Shown here piece by piece: positions 9,366-17,175 of a DNA stretch of 58,122 bases. Within the stretch, counting starts at the first letter, position 1, and every line of letters begins with the position of its first letter. The notes under the pieces are model-generated. The model ran no database searches. It was not told the origin of the DNA and saw nothing but the letters and a program-made list of their open reading frames with translations. The position numbers were made by a program, and so were the translations under genes. Source of the DNA: an uncultured bacterium (GTDB lineage: Bacteria > Cyanobacteriota > Vampirovibrionia > Gastranaerophilales > Gastranaerophilaceae); NCBI GenBank assembly GCA_902464375.1, contig CABQIM010000003.1:1-58122 (forward strand), given 5' to 3'.

Positions 9366-9530
9366 GCCCCCACCTGAATTTCTAAGTTTCGCACAGCTTA
9401 ACTTGAAATTGTTCCCTCTCTGTCACTAGCGTGACATCTCTCCCGCTCAATGGATGTTGCGGGCGAGAATTAAGTTTTAGAAAAGTCTGTACCTCCCCCT
9501 ATAAAGAGATGAAATGCGCTACACTTGTTA
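9366..9530 (-). repeat. Degenerate intergenic repeat (family R1, plus R2 fragment)
   Basis: Read on the minus strand, this gap carries GAGAGGGAACA, GCTGTGCGAAACT and CAGGTGGGGG in the same order as the copy at 54390-54460 (GAGGGAGCAG, GCTGTGCGAAAACT, GCGGGTGAGGGG). A CCTCCCCCTATAAAGAG block at its right edge matches the second family seen at 14672 and 54340. The copy is diverged and apparently inactive. No gene is seen in the 275-nt gap. Confidence 0.6.
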
Positions 9531-9567
9531 AAATATATTTAAAATCACTTTCCACTCATCTAAGCTT

Positions 9568-10104
9568 TTAAACGCTAAAAACGTATTTTGTTGCAACATA
9601 CATACTAATCATAATCATGCCTGCAATGAGAAAATTAACACCCATCAAAACACCTACAACCCATAATGCTGTTGATGGCAAGCCTAGAATGATAATTAAG
9701 CCAAGTAGGAATTGTAATATTGCAAGAGGAATTTCAGCCCACCAGAAATATAGCGTTTTTCTATTTTGAATACCGAACGCACAAGTTGAAACACTTTCCA
9801 ACAAAAAATAAACTCCAATCGTCGCAGTAATCAGTGTTAAACTAAACATAGGAGCTAAGAATAAAAAAATGCCCAATACAAAAAGAATCAACCCCAATAC
9901 TACATTTAACAAAAAATGCCTTGTATAATTTCTGGTCATAATCGCATTTATCGCCTTGTATCCGCCATATATAACAAAAGAAAGACACAACATCATTCCA
10001 AACGTTATAGATGTTATTTTAGGAAGCATTAACATGGCAAGTCCAACAATTGCAAGTAAAATCCCCTCTGTCAGGATACAGCTTAAAAATTTCTTTTCTG
10101 TCAT
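9568..10104 (-). CDS. HdeD-family (DUF308) inner-membrane protein
   Basis: A 178-residue protein with six predicted membrane helices arranged as three pairs, as in HdeD/DUF308 proteins. Repeated GLxxLxxP-type elements (AIVGLAMLMLP, LGIFLFLAP) are visible. HdeD is linked to acid and stress resistance in enterobacteria; the mechanism is unclear and function here is unproven. A strong AAAGGAG site precedes the ATG. It follows a candidate structured RNA that ends in a terminator 80 nt upstream, so it may be regulated by attenuation or may have its own promoter. Confidence 0.82.
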   Translation of the reverse strand: MTEKKFLSCILTEGILLAIVGLAMLMLPKITSITFGMMLCLSFVIYGGYKAINAIMTRNYTRHFLLNVVLGLILFVLGIFLFLAPMFSLTLITATIGVYFLLESVSTCAFGIQNRKTLYFWWAEIPLAILQFLLGLIIILGLPSTALWVVGVLMGVNFLIAGMIMISMYVATKYVFSV

Positions 10105-10184
10105 AAAACAATCTCCTTTATAGCTTAAGAATATCGTTTTATATATTTTTTAATATCGACAGTTGGAGAATTTTTTAGGAGTAT

Positions 10185-10345
10185 AAAACAAAAATTAAGC
10201 TCCTTTCGGAAGAGAGACAAAAGGAGCAAGGCTAATTATTATGAAGAAAAGATTTTGGGTTTCTTAAGAAGTAAGCCGAACACACACACAATGCCTAATC
10301 ATTTTTCGTCGAAATCCGACAATTCACTAGTTGCCTTCGACTTAC
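10185..10345 (-). ncRNA. Candidate structured RNA (sRNA or leader of the HdeD-like gene)
   Basis: A minus-strand promoter TTAAGA (10375-10380), 17-nt spacer, TACAAT (10352-10357) predicts a start near 10345. From there GTAAGTCGAA can pair with TTCGGCTTAC (10-bp stem with one G-U; on the plus strand that pair would be a mismatch). The same 5' segment can instead pair as GTCGAA/TTCGAC, giving a mutually exclusive hairpin. The transcript would end at the hairpin 10199-10227 (GCTCCTTT/AAAGGAGC) followed by a T-rich tract. No known riboswitch consensus was recognised. Confidence 0.5.
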
Positions 10346-10406
10346 ATTTATATTGTAGCATTATGAGTATACTTTCTTAATCTGCTAAAGAAGTAATCCT
10401 TAAGGA

Positions 10407-11297
10407 CTATTTATTTTTAGTTTTAAAATTATCTATTTGCGGACCTACATATTTACCAATCAAAACATTTTCAACAAAATGGTCTATCGGTTTGATTGCA
10501 GAACCCAGCGCTATAAAGCCGCCAATTGTTTTAACAAAATTACCTTTCATCATCTTGCCTTTTTGGAAATCAGTTAAAACGCTTTTCACCGCAACACTAG
10601 GAGTTTGTCCGCCTTTTAAGCCTTTTGTATACTTAGAGTACCAACCGTTAGATTTCATTGCATCAGTCGGATTAAGAAGATTTTTGCGCAAATCTATCAA
10701 ATCTCTAATTGTTTTTTCCGCATATTTTTCAAGTTTTTCTTGATTTTCATTTCTGAAAACTTTAACCTTTTGTTTTTTATCACTATAGTCTTTACTGCTG
10801 GATACTTGGGATAAAAATTCTTTAACACAAGCCTCATCTTGCCCATCAAATGCGTGCATTTTACCATTCGCAATAAATTGTTCTGCAACTTTAGAAACGT
10901 GCTCTTTTGAATTCAAAGATATACCATCTTTATCAAGTTTACCAAATTGAGAAAATATATTTTGCCCGAATTTTACTGCAAAAACAGGAAGGCACACGCT
11001 CGCTAGACCTTGAAAAATTGCTTCTTTCAAGCATCTTTTTGAATTTGGACTGTATTCGGTTTGGTCGTTTTTATATTTATCATATACATCCGCACCGATA
11101 TACATCAATGCCGGAACCCAAGTTAAGTTTGCAGCTCCTCCTATTATCGGACGTAATGCTTCTCCAACTTCATTAGTAAAAGCAGCACCACGAAGCGGCC
11201 ATTTCATCATCGGATCGACGTACTCTCCGGTCTGTTTATCAATGGTTTGTTTATCAGCTCTAAAATTTACATTAGCCATCCCAATTGGCTTTATCAT
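10407..11297 (-). CDS. Hypothetical protein with NVNFRA N-terminal motif
   Basis: A 296-residue protein of unknown family. It starts with a short tail containing NVNFRAD (residues 9-15). Two hydrophobic stretches follow (about 48-72 and 93-112, including GGAANLTWVPALMYIGADVY and GLASVCLPVFAVKFG), then a Lys-rich helical region, then another hydrophobic stretch near TIGGFIALGSAIKP. It may be membrane-associated. An AAGGAG site lies 10 nt before the first ATG; a second ATG at codon 7 is possible. Confidence 0.65.
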   Translation of the reverse strand: MIKPIGMANVNFRADKQTIDKQTGEYVDPMMKWPLRGAAFTNEVGEALRPIIGGAANLTWVPALMYIGADVYDKYKNDQTEYSPNSKRCLKEAIFQGLASVCLPVFAVKFGQNIFSQFGKLDKDGISLNSKEHVSKVAEQFIANGKMHAFDGQDEACVKEFLSQVSSSKDYSDKKQKVKVFRNENQEKLEKYAEKTIRDLIDLRKNLLNPTDAMKSNGWYSKYTKGLKGGQTPSVAVKSVLTDFQKGKMMKGNFVKTIGGFIALGSAIKPIDHFVENVLIGKYVGPQIDNFKTKNK

Positions 11298-11444
11298 TCG
11301 GCAAAATCTCCTTCATACGTATGCTATTTATATTAACGAGGGTGAAAAAAATTTTTGCGTTCACCTCTTTATGTTTTTACAAAATTTTACAATAATAATT
11401 TCTATAAAACTTGAAAAATAAAAAAAACAAGTTAAAATAAGAAT

Positions 11445-11540
11445 ATAGGCAAGGGTGGTCGAAAGCACCCTTACCACCTGTAATTAGTACAGGATTTTGA
11501 CTAAGAGAATTAGTATTATTAATAATACTAATTCTTTTTC
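11445..11540 (+). ncRNA. Candidate antisense RNA (type I antitoxin-like), locus A
   Basis: Promoter TTGAAA (11411-11416), 16-nt spacer, TAAAAT (11433-11438) gives a start near 11445. The RNA contains a 5' stem GGCAAGGGTG/CACCCTTACC, a small stem CCTGT/ACAGG, and ends with a 15-bp perfect palindrome (arms 11506-11520 and 11521-11535) followed by TTTT, a textbook intrinsic terminator. The terminator lies inside the opposite-strand peptide frame at 11484-11558, so this RNA would be antisense to the 3' half of that mRNA. Confidence 0.6.
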
Positions 11541-11558
11541 GCTGATTTCAACTATCAT
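11484..11558 (-). CDS. 24-residue hydrophobic peptide, toxin-like, locus A
   Basis: A tiny frame preceded by an ideal ribosome site, AAAGGAGG at 11564-11571 with 5-nt spacing. The peptide has a charged start (MIVEISEKE) then a single hydrophobic helix (LVLLIILILLVKILY), like small type I toxins such as Ibs or Fst. Its core codons ILILLVKIL align in register with ILELLVRLI of the peptide at 26290. A convergent RNA overlaps its 3' half. A stem-loop at 11448-11475 lies beyond the stop. Function is inferred from architecture only. Confidence 0.6.
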   Translation of the reverse strand: MIVEISEKELVLLIILILLVKILY

Positions 11559-11669
11559 TTTAGCCTCCTTTCCAGATAGTTAAAATGCTTGTTAAAATCT
11601 TTAGCCTATATTCTATTTTCAGATTTTCATTCTATCACAGAACTCCCAATCTATCAAGAAATTGCCGAT

Positions 11670-11700
11670 TTTACACAATATTTTCTACGAGTGATATAAT
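11670..11700 (+). promoter_or_regulatory. uvrB promoter implying a leaderless mRNA
   Basis: TTTACA/TTACAC near 11670-11676 and a perfect TATAAT at 11695-11700 (18-19 nt spacer). The uvrB ATG is at 11707, only 6 nt after the -10 box, which is where transcription should begin. No ribosome site is present. Confidence 0.65.
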
Positions 11701-11706
11701 GTTGGT

Positions 11707-13689
11707 ATGGAAAGAAAATTTGAACTGGTATCGAAATATAAACCGTCAGGCGACCAGCCAAAAGCAATTGAACAGCTTGTTGAAGGACTAAGAGCCGGAG
11801 ATGACACTCAAACTTTACTGGGGATTACAGGTTCCGGTAAAACATTTACTATTGCAAATGTTATTGAGCAATTTCAAAAACCGACATTAATTATTGCGCA
11901 CAACAAGACTTTGGCTGCGCAACTTTATAATGAATTCAAAGAACTTTTTCCAAATAATGCAGTAGAATATTTTATTTCTTATTACGATTATTACCAACCG
12001 GAAGCTTACATTCCGCGAACAGACACTTATATAGAAAAATCTGCAAGCATAAATGAAGAAATTGACCGACTAAGGCATAATACAACCAGAAGCTTGTATG
12101 AAAGAAATGATGTAATTATTGTTGCATCTGTAAGCTGTATCTATGGTTTAGGTTTACCGGAAAGTTACTTCAAAGGTACAATTCAAGTTAAAGTTGGCGA
12201 CACTCTTGATAGAGGAGATTTAATCAAACACCTCGTAATGACGCAATACACAAGAAATGATTTGGTTTTAGAGCGTTCAACATTTAGAGCAAGAGGCGAT
12301 ATTTTAGAAATAATGCCGGCTTACGAAAAAATTATCACAAGAATTTATTTCTTCGGAGATGAGATTGAAAAAATTGTTAAAATTGACAATTTGACCGGTG
12401 AAATCATTGAAGTTCCTGAATCCGTTATGATTTATCCGGCTGTGCATTATATTGCATATGACGAAAACGAAGACGAAACAATTTCTATGATTAAAACAGA
12501 ACTCAAAAACAGAGTTGTTGAACTGGAAAGTGAAAATAAAATTCTTGAATCACAACGACTTCAACAAAGAGTTAAATACGATATAGAAATGATTAAGGAA
12601 ATGGGCTATTGTTCCGGAATTGAAAACTATTCAAGAATAATAGAACGCAGACCTGTAGGTTCGGCTCCGGCAACTTTATTAGATTATTTTCAAGGCGATT
12701 TCCTTACTGTAATAGATGAATCCCATGTAACTATTCCACAATTGAACGGTATGTATCACGGTGATGCAGCAAGAAAAAAAACTCTTGTAGACTTTGGTTT
12801 CCGTCTTCCTTGCGCAAAAGATAACAGACCTTTAAAGAGTGAAGAATTCTTTGCCAAAGTTGGACAAAAAATCTACATTTCAGCAACACCTGCTGAATTT
12901 GAAAAACAAACTTCTCAACAGCTTGTTGAACAAATCATCAGACCAACAGGACTTGTTGATCCTAAAATCACCGTTAAACCGATTGAATCACAAATTCCGG
13001 ATTTGAAAGCTGAAATTGAAAAGCGTGCAAAAAAAGATGAACGCGTATTAATTACAACTTTAACCAAACGTATGGCAGAAGATTTGTGCGACTTCTTTTT
13101 GCAAGAAGGCATACGTGTGAGATATTTACATAGTGGAGTTAAGTCTATTGAGCGTGTTGAAATTTTGAGAGATTTAAGACTAGGCGAATTTGATGTTCTG
13201 ATTGGCGTAAACCTTCTTAGAGAAGGTCTGGATATTCCGGAAGTTTCGCTTGTAGCAATTATGGATGCCGATAAAGAAGGTTTCTTAAGGTCTGACACAA
13301 GCTTAATTCAGACTATCGGTCGTGCAGCTCGTAACGCTTGTGGTGAAGTTATTATGTACGCGGACAAAGTTACGGATTCGATGCAGCGCGCGATTGATGA
13401 AACAAACAGAAGAAGAGAAATCCAACTTGCTCATAACAAAAAATACGGCATTATTCCGCAAACAATCAAAAAGCCAATTGAAAACAATTTACTTTCTCTT
13501 GTTGCAAGTTATAGAAATTTGGAAGATATTGTAGCAGAAGAAATGGTTGATTTGGGTATCGACAAAAAAGATTTGCCAAAACTTATCAACAAGCTGGAAA
13601 AAGATATGCACAAAGCCGCTAAAATTCTTGATTTTGAACGTGCAGCAGAAATTCGTGACCAACTAAAAAAATTAAGAGAAATGGTATAA
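11707..13689 (+). CDS. uvrB: UvrABC system protein B
   Basis: A 660-residue UvrB of normal length, the damage-verifying helicase of nucleotide excision repair. Walker A is GITGSGKT (39-46), the beta-hairpin that probes the DNA is YYDYYQPEAYIP (about 93-104), helicase motifs include DESHVTIPQ and IGRAARN, and the C-terminal UVR domain (LEKDMHKAAKILDFERAAEIRDQ) that binds UvrC/UvrA is intact. The start at 11707 is consistent with family alignments; the mRNA appears leaderless. No LexA-like operator was recognised. Confidence 0.97.
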   Translation: MERKFELVSKYKPSGDQPKAIEQLVEGLRAGDDTQTLLGITGSGKTFTIANVIEQFQKPTLIIAHNKTLAAQLYNEFKELFPNNAVEYFISYYDYYQPEAYIPRTDTYIEKSASINEEIDRLRHNTTRSLYERNDVIIVASVSCIYGLGLPESYFKGTIQVKVGDTLDRGDLIKHLVMTQYTRNDLVLERSTFRARGDILEIMPAYEKIITRIYFFGDEIEKIVKIDNLTGEIIEVPESVMIYPAVHYIAYDENEDETISMIKTELKNRVVELESENKILESQRLQQRVKYDIEMIKEMGYCSGIENYSRIIERRPVGSAPATLLDYFQGDFLTVIDESHVTIPQLNGMYHGDAARKKTLVDFGFRLPCAKDNRPLKSEEFFAKVGQKIYISATPAEFEKQTSQQLVEQIIRPTGLVDPKITVKPIESQIPDLKAEIEKRAKKDERVLITTLTKRMAEDLCDFFLQEGIRVRYLHSGVKSIERVEILRDLRLGEFDVLIGVNLLREGLDIPEVSLVAIMDADKEGFLRSDTSLIQTIGRAARNACGEVIMYADKVTDSMQRAIDETNRRREIQLAHNKKYGIIPQTIKKPIENNLLSLVASYRNLEDIVAEEMVDLGIDKKDLPKLINKLEKDMHKAAKILDFERAAEIRDQLKKLREMV

Positions 13690-13718
13690 TTTTTTATATT
13701 TTATGCTAATCTTTTATT

Positions 13719-14588
13719 ATGAAGAAGTTTGCTTTATTTGTTATTACTATGCTTATGTTGCAAAATGTCAGTTTTGCAAGACCAATCGTTTTTAGTGAAG
13801 ACGGACAATTCGGGCTTAAAAATGAACAAGGCGAAACAATTGTAGACGCTAAGTACAAAAAACTTATCCGCTTAGGTGAATCCTCTTGGATTATGCAAAG
13901 CGGTTCAAAATTCGGAATAATTGATGATAATGGCACTGTTCTAGTTGATGCTAAATATTCAAAAGCTGATAGAATATTAGGTAAATTCGCAAAGTTTGCC
14001 AAAGGTGATAAATTTGGAATCTTTGACGAAAAAGGTTTTGTAATACTGCCGGTTGAATATTCCTCTATTGACTTACTTTTTGGCGGAATGTTTTTGACTT
14101 GCAAAAACTATAAATACGGTGTTACGGATTTTAATGGGCAACCAATTTTAGACAACATTTTTGATGATATTTACATGCCAAAGCGCAATAAAATGGTTAT
14201 TGTATATAACGGTCAGCAATTTGAAATAGAGAGTTCTAAAGACGGAGAATTAACTCTTCCACTTGATATCGTAGCAAATAAAGATGACGTTGATTTTACA
14301 ATTACAGAACTTATTCAAAAACCTGCCGCTACAACAGGGTATTATAGCGTAACCGCAACAAATTATTTGTTAAAAATAATTTCTTCTATCTCACCAGCTT
14401 ATGAACAAACAATTGATGAATTGATGTTTTCGCAAGGTGCTGATGCTGCTAATATAATCATGAAATTCACTTGGCTGCCAAAATTCCCGATTGTTTATGC
14501 AAAAAAATATTATCAAAATTTGGCAGCTCCTAACAATGGACCACTCGGTGGAGTTAAGAGCAATTTGAGAAGACATTTGAGCCAATAA
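13719..14588 (+). CDS. Secreted WG-repeat protein
   Basis: A 289-residue protein with a signal peptide (MKKFALFVITMLMLQNVSFA, cleavage after about residue 20). At least four WG/KWG-like repeats follow in residues 27-150: GQFGLKNEQGETIVDAKY, SKFGIIDDNGTVLVDAKY, DKFGIFDEKGFVILPVEY, YKYGVTDFNGQPIL. The C-terminal half is unassigned. WG repeats form beta-propeller-like or solenoid binding surfaces; the ligand is unknown. It begins 29 nt after uvrB. No ribosome site is seen; a TAATCT or TATGCT box close to the ATG may give a nearly leaderless message. Confidence 0.82.
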   Translation: MKKFALFVITMLMLQNVSFARPIVFSEDGQFGLKNEQGETIVDAKYKKLIRLGESSWIMQSGSKFGIIDDNGTVLVDAKYSKADRILGKFAKFAKGDKFGIFDEKGFVILPVEYSSIDLLFGGMFLTCKNYKYGVTDFNGQPILDNIFDDIYMPKRNKMVIVYNGQQFEIESSKDGELTLPLDIVANKDDVDFTITELIQKPAATTGYYSVTATNYLLKIISSISPAYEQTIDELMFSQGADAANIIMKFTWLPKFPIVYAKKYYQNLAAPNNGPLGGVKSNLRRHLSQ

Positions 14589-14599
14589 GTATTGAATTG

Positions 14600-14820
14600 G
14601 AAAGTGAATGTGTGAATTTGTTTTGAGTTGAAAGTGGAAAATTGAAAATTGTTATAAAAATGATTTTTGCGGGGATGGCCCCCTCCCTAGCCCTCCCCTT
14701 ATAAAGGGAGGGAATGTGCGCTTTGAAAGATTATTTAGTAAATAACTAAAAAACAATTCAACGTAAAGCGCTATGAAAATTTTAATACAACTTTCAATTT
14801 TCAACTTTCCACTTCCACAG
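14600..14820. repeat. MITE-like relic with inverted ends and an R2 core
   Basis: The ends carry GTGGAAAATTGAAAATTG (near 14634) and its approximate complement CAATTTTCAACTTTCCAC (near 14797), giving terminal inverted repeats around a roughly 180-nt element. Inside is CCCTCCCTAGCCCTCCCC, TTATAAAGGGAGGG and GTGCGCTTTG, shared with 54320-54390. Similar end sequence recurs at 55146-55165. The whole 294-nt gap 14589-14882 holds no gene. Confidence 0.55.
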
Positions 14821-14882
14821 TAGTCTTGTAATCTTTCTTAATAATTAAGCAAATTTTACTAAATAATTGTTTTTATATATGT

Positions 14883-16289
14883 ATGGCTAGTGTGGATTTT
14901 CAAAAAATTAATTTATATCAAACAGCTGGAATTCATAAAACAATGAATTCAAAACCTGCTGCAGAGATTTCGGTTCCAAATAAGGAGCCTAAAGTTCCTG
15001 CATTTAAGGCATCTGCATACACGTCAGCCATAACTACAAGAACATCTTTAACCACAAAAGATGAAAAAAAGAAGTATGAAGATTTATCAAATGAACTTGA
15101 TTTGAAGCACAGAAGAAAATTAGAATTTGCACTAAAATCTGGTCAGTTATTGAAAAACAATTCTAATGACAAAAGTTCTGTACTTGATAACTTGCATAAA
15201 ATTATCACAGAAGAAAGAGATCCCGGACTCGACAAAGTAACAATATTAGAAGAATGTTTGGATATTTTAGCAAATCCTTATTCTATAACTCAAACTTGTG
15301 AAGATATTCCAAAACAGTATAAACGACAAGTTGTCGGCTTAATTACAAATATGTCAGAAGACCCAAAAGAGATTGCCCAAACAGAATGGGAACTCGATAA
15401 TATGCACACGGGCACTTGTCCTGCTGCAAGCATTGAATTCGATTTAGCAACTAAACATACTGCAGAATTCTTCCGTATGGTAGAAGGGTTAACTTCTCCT
15501 AAAAACGAAGTAACAAAAGATATCAAAATGAACAATCTTTCTGATAAATCATTAGAAGCAGTTTGGCTATTAACAAACTTTAAAACACCTCATCAAATGA
15601 AAGATTACAACACAGCGACCGTATTGCTCAAACCTGATGAATACGCTATTATTCGTGCAAGAATTCAAAATAATCATCGCGACGCCAAAGAGCGTTCTAT
15701 AATTGATATTCTTATGCAATCTACTTTAATGCAATTAGGTTCACAACAGACTTATAACTCTCTGATTGATAAACGTGCACCAAATTCTTGGACACAGGAA
15801 GACGGTGGTTTAATCGACTTTGAAAAAACTTACGTTGAATCAGTGGTGGAAGATAAGAACACAACTTCCGTAACTTATCAAATTGTTGATGAAAATGGAC
15901 GCCTAAAAGGTTATGAAAAAGATTTCGGGACAATCAAAAAAGAATTATTAGATACATTAAATATGGGACATAACATAATTATTGGCTATACTTGGCCAGA
16001 TCCGGAAAATGACGGCAGACTAGCCGGACACGAAATTACAATCGTCGGACATAAAACAAACAGTAACGGAGAATGCGTATTTATTTGCCAAGATTCTGAT
16101 GATGAAATTTCTGCCCCAATTGAAATGAGCGAAAAAGAATTATTACCAAAAATTCACCATGCCGGCTTGCCTGATGAAATTGCCTCCAGAGATTTTAAAT
16201 ATGAAGACAGTTGGAAAATTGGACTTGATGAATTTCAAGACATGAAAAAATCAAACCCTAACCATTCGGCTGATACACCAGCAGCTTAA
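14883..16289 (+). CDS. Hypothetical protein, possible papain-like cysteine peptidase
   Basis: A 468-residue protein of no recognised family. The N-terminal tail is disordered-looking and carries KVPAFKAS (37-44). The later region shows a possible Cys-His-Asp set: C179 in HTGTCPAAS at the start of a helix, H383 in LAGHEITIVGHKTNSNGECVF, and D404 in CQDSDDE. The GHEITIVGH segment resembles the C39/papain-like histidine strand. No signal peptide is seen. It ends overlapping the convergent pheA-like gene by 4 nt. The peptidase call is inference; transglutaminase-like or an inactive fold are alternatives. Confidence 0.6.
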   Translation: MASVDFQKINLYQTAGIHKTMNSKPAAEISVPNKEPKVPAFKASAYTSAITTRTSLTTKDEKKKYEDLSNELDLKHRRKLEFALKSGQLLKNNSNDKSSVLDNLHKIITEERDPGLDKVTILEECLDILANPYSITQTCEDIPKQYKRQVVGLITNMSEDPKEIAQTEWELDNMHTGTCPAASIEFDLATKHTAEFFRMVEGLTSPKNEVTKDIKMNNLSDKSLEAVWLLTNFKTPHQMKDYNTATVLLKPDEYAIIRARIQNNHRDAKERSIIDILMQSTLMQLGSQQTYNSLIDKRAPNSWTQEDGGLIDFEKTYVESVVEDKNTTSVTYQIVDENGRLKGYEKDFGTIKKELLDTLNMGHNIIIGYTWPDPENDGRLAGHEITIVGHKTNSNGECVFICQDSDDEISAPIEMSEKELLPKIHHAGLPDEIASRDFKYEDSWKIGLDEFQDMKKSNPNHSADTPAA

Positions 16290-17131
16290 AACTTTGCGTA
16301 AGAACCAATAACCCTTACATTTTGCGCAAGCGGTTCTAATTCGCTGATTAGATTTTTTATGATTTCGTCATCCTTATGACCGTCAAAGTCGATAAATACT
16401 GCTTGTTCTTCGGCATTGTTGTTCATCATTTTGGAATTTATTTGTGTAATATTAATATCGTATTTTACAAATACTTGAACGATGTCTAATAAAGCACCTT
16501 GCCTGTCATTCAAGAATAATACAATGCTTGTTTTATCAAGACCGGTAGATTGAGTAGAAGCATCACCGATTACGATAAATCTGCGTTCGTTATTTTTATC
16601 ATCTTCTATATGTTCTTTTAATATATTCAAATTATACAATTCCGCAGTCTTATGAGTACCAATGATTGAATATGTTAAATTGTAATTAGATAAAGCGCGT
16701 GCGGCTTCATCCATACTTTCCGCAACAACAATATTAAGTTGTCTTGGCATTTCATCCTTAATAAAAGTCTTGCTTTTAGCAAGAGCATTCGGATTTGCAA
16801 TCAAACCTGTTATTGAATAAAACTCCGTAGTCTTAGACAAAATGCAATCATTAACCGGCACAATAGTTTCCGCTAGAATTTGAATATTTTGATTTTTGGT
16901 AAGTATCAAATTATCAATTGTTTCTCTAATAATACCCTTGTATGTTGTTTCTACCGGTAAAACTGCAATCGCATTACTATTTTCATCAACATAATCTATA
17001 CATTCCTTGATTGAACTAAAAGAACGTTGGTACAAAAATAAATCATAAGCTTTAAACAATTTGTCTTTTGCAATTTCTGAATAAGAACCGCCCATGCCCA
17101 AGCATACAACTTCATTAAAATCTTCAAACAT
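16286..17131 (-). CDS. pheA: Prephenate dehydratase-like protein with ACT domain
   Basis: A 281-residue protein with the prephenate dehydratase layout: GMGGSYSEIA at the start, two PBP-like lobes, then a C-terminal ACT domain (TSIVLFLNDRQGALLDIVQVF). However, family active-site blocks are altered: PxENS/T reads PVETT, SHPQA reads ANPNA, and the NxTRF block reads NERRF. These positions correspond to Asn160, Gln215 and Thr278 of the E. coli P-protein. The ACT ESRP block reads NSKM. It may be a divergent enzyme for phenylalanine synthesis or a regulatory pseudo-enzyme. A GGAG site precedes the ATG. Confidence 0.78.
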   Translation of the reverse strand: MFEDFNEVVCLGMGGSYSEIAKDKLFKAYDLFLYQRSFSSIKECIDYVDENSNAIAVLPVETTYKGIIRETIDNLILTKNQNIQILAETIVPVNDCILSKTTEFYSITGLIANPNALAKSKTFIKDEMPRQLNIVVAESMDEAARALSNYNLTYSIIGTHKTAELYNLNILKEHIEDDKNNERRFIVIGDASTQSTGLDKTSIVLFLNDRQGALLDIVQVFVKYDINITQINSKMMNNNAEEQAVFIDFDGHKDDEIIKNLISELEPLAQNVRVIGSYAKF

Positions 17132-17175
17132 AATAAACTCCGTGTCTGTTTATATTATACCTGAAAGATTTAAAC

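Noticed and set aside
10241..10267. An 8-codon frame (MKKRFWVS) after an AAGGAGC stretch on the plus strand
   Set aside because: Too short to support, and the region is better explained by the minus-strand structured RNA.
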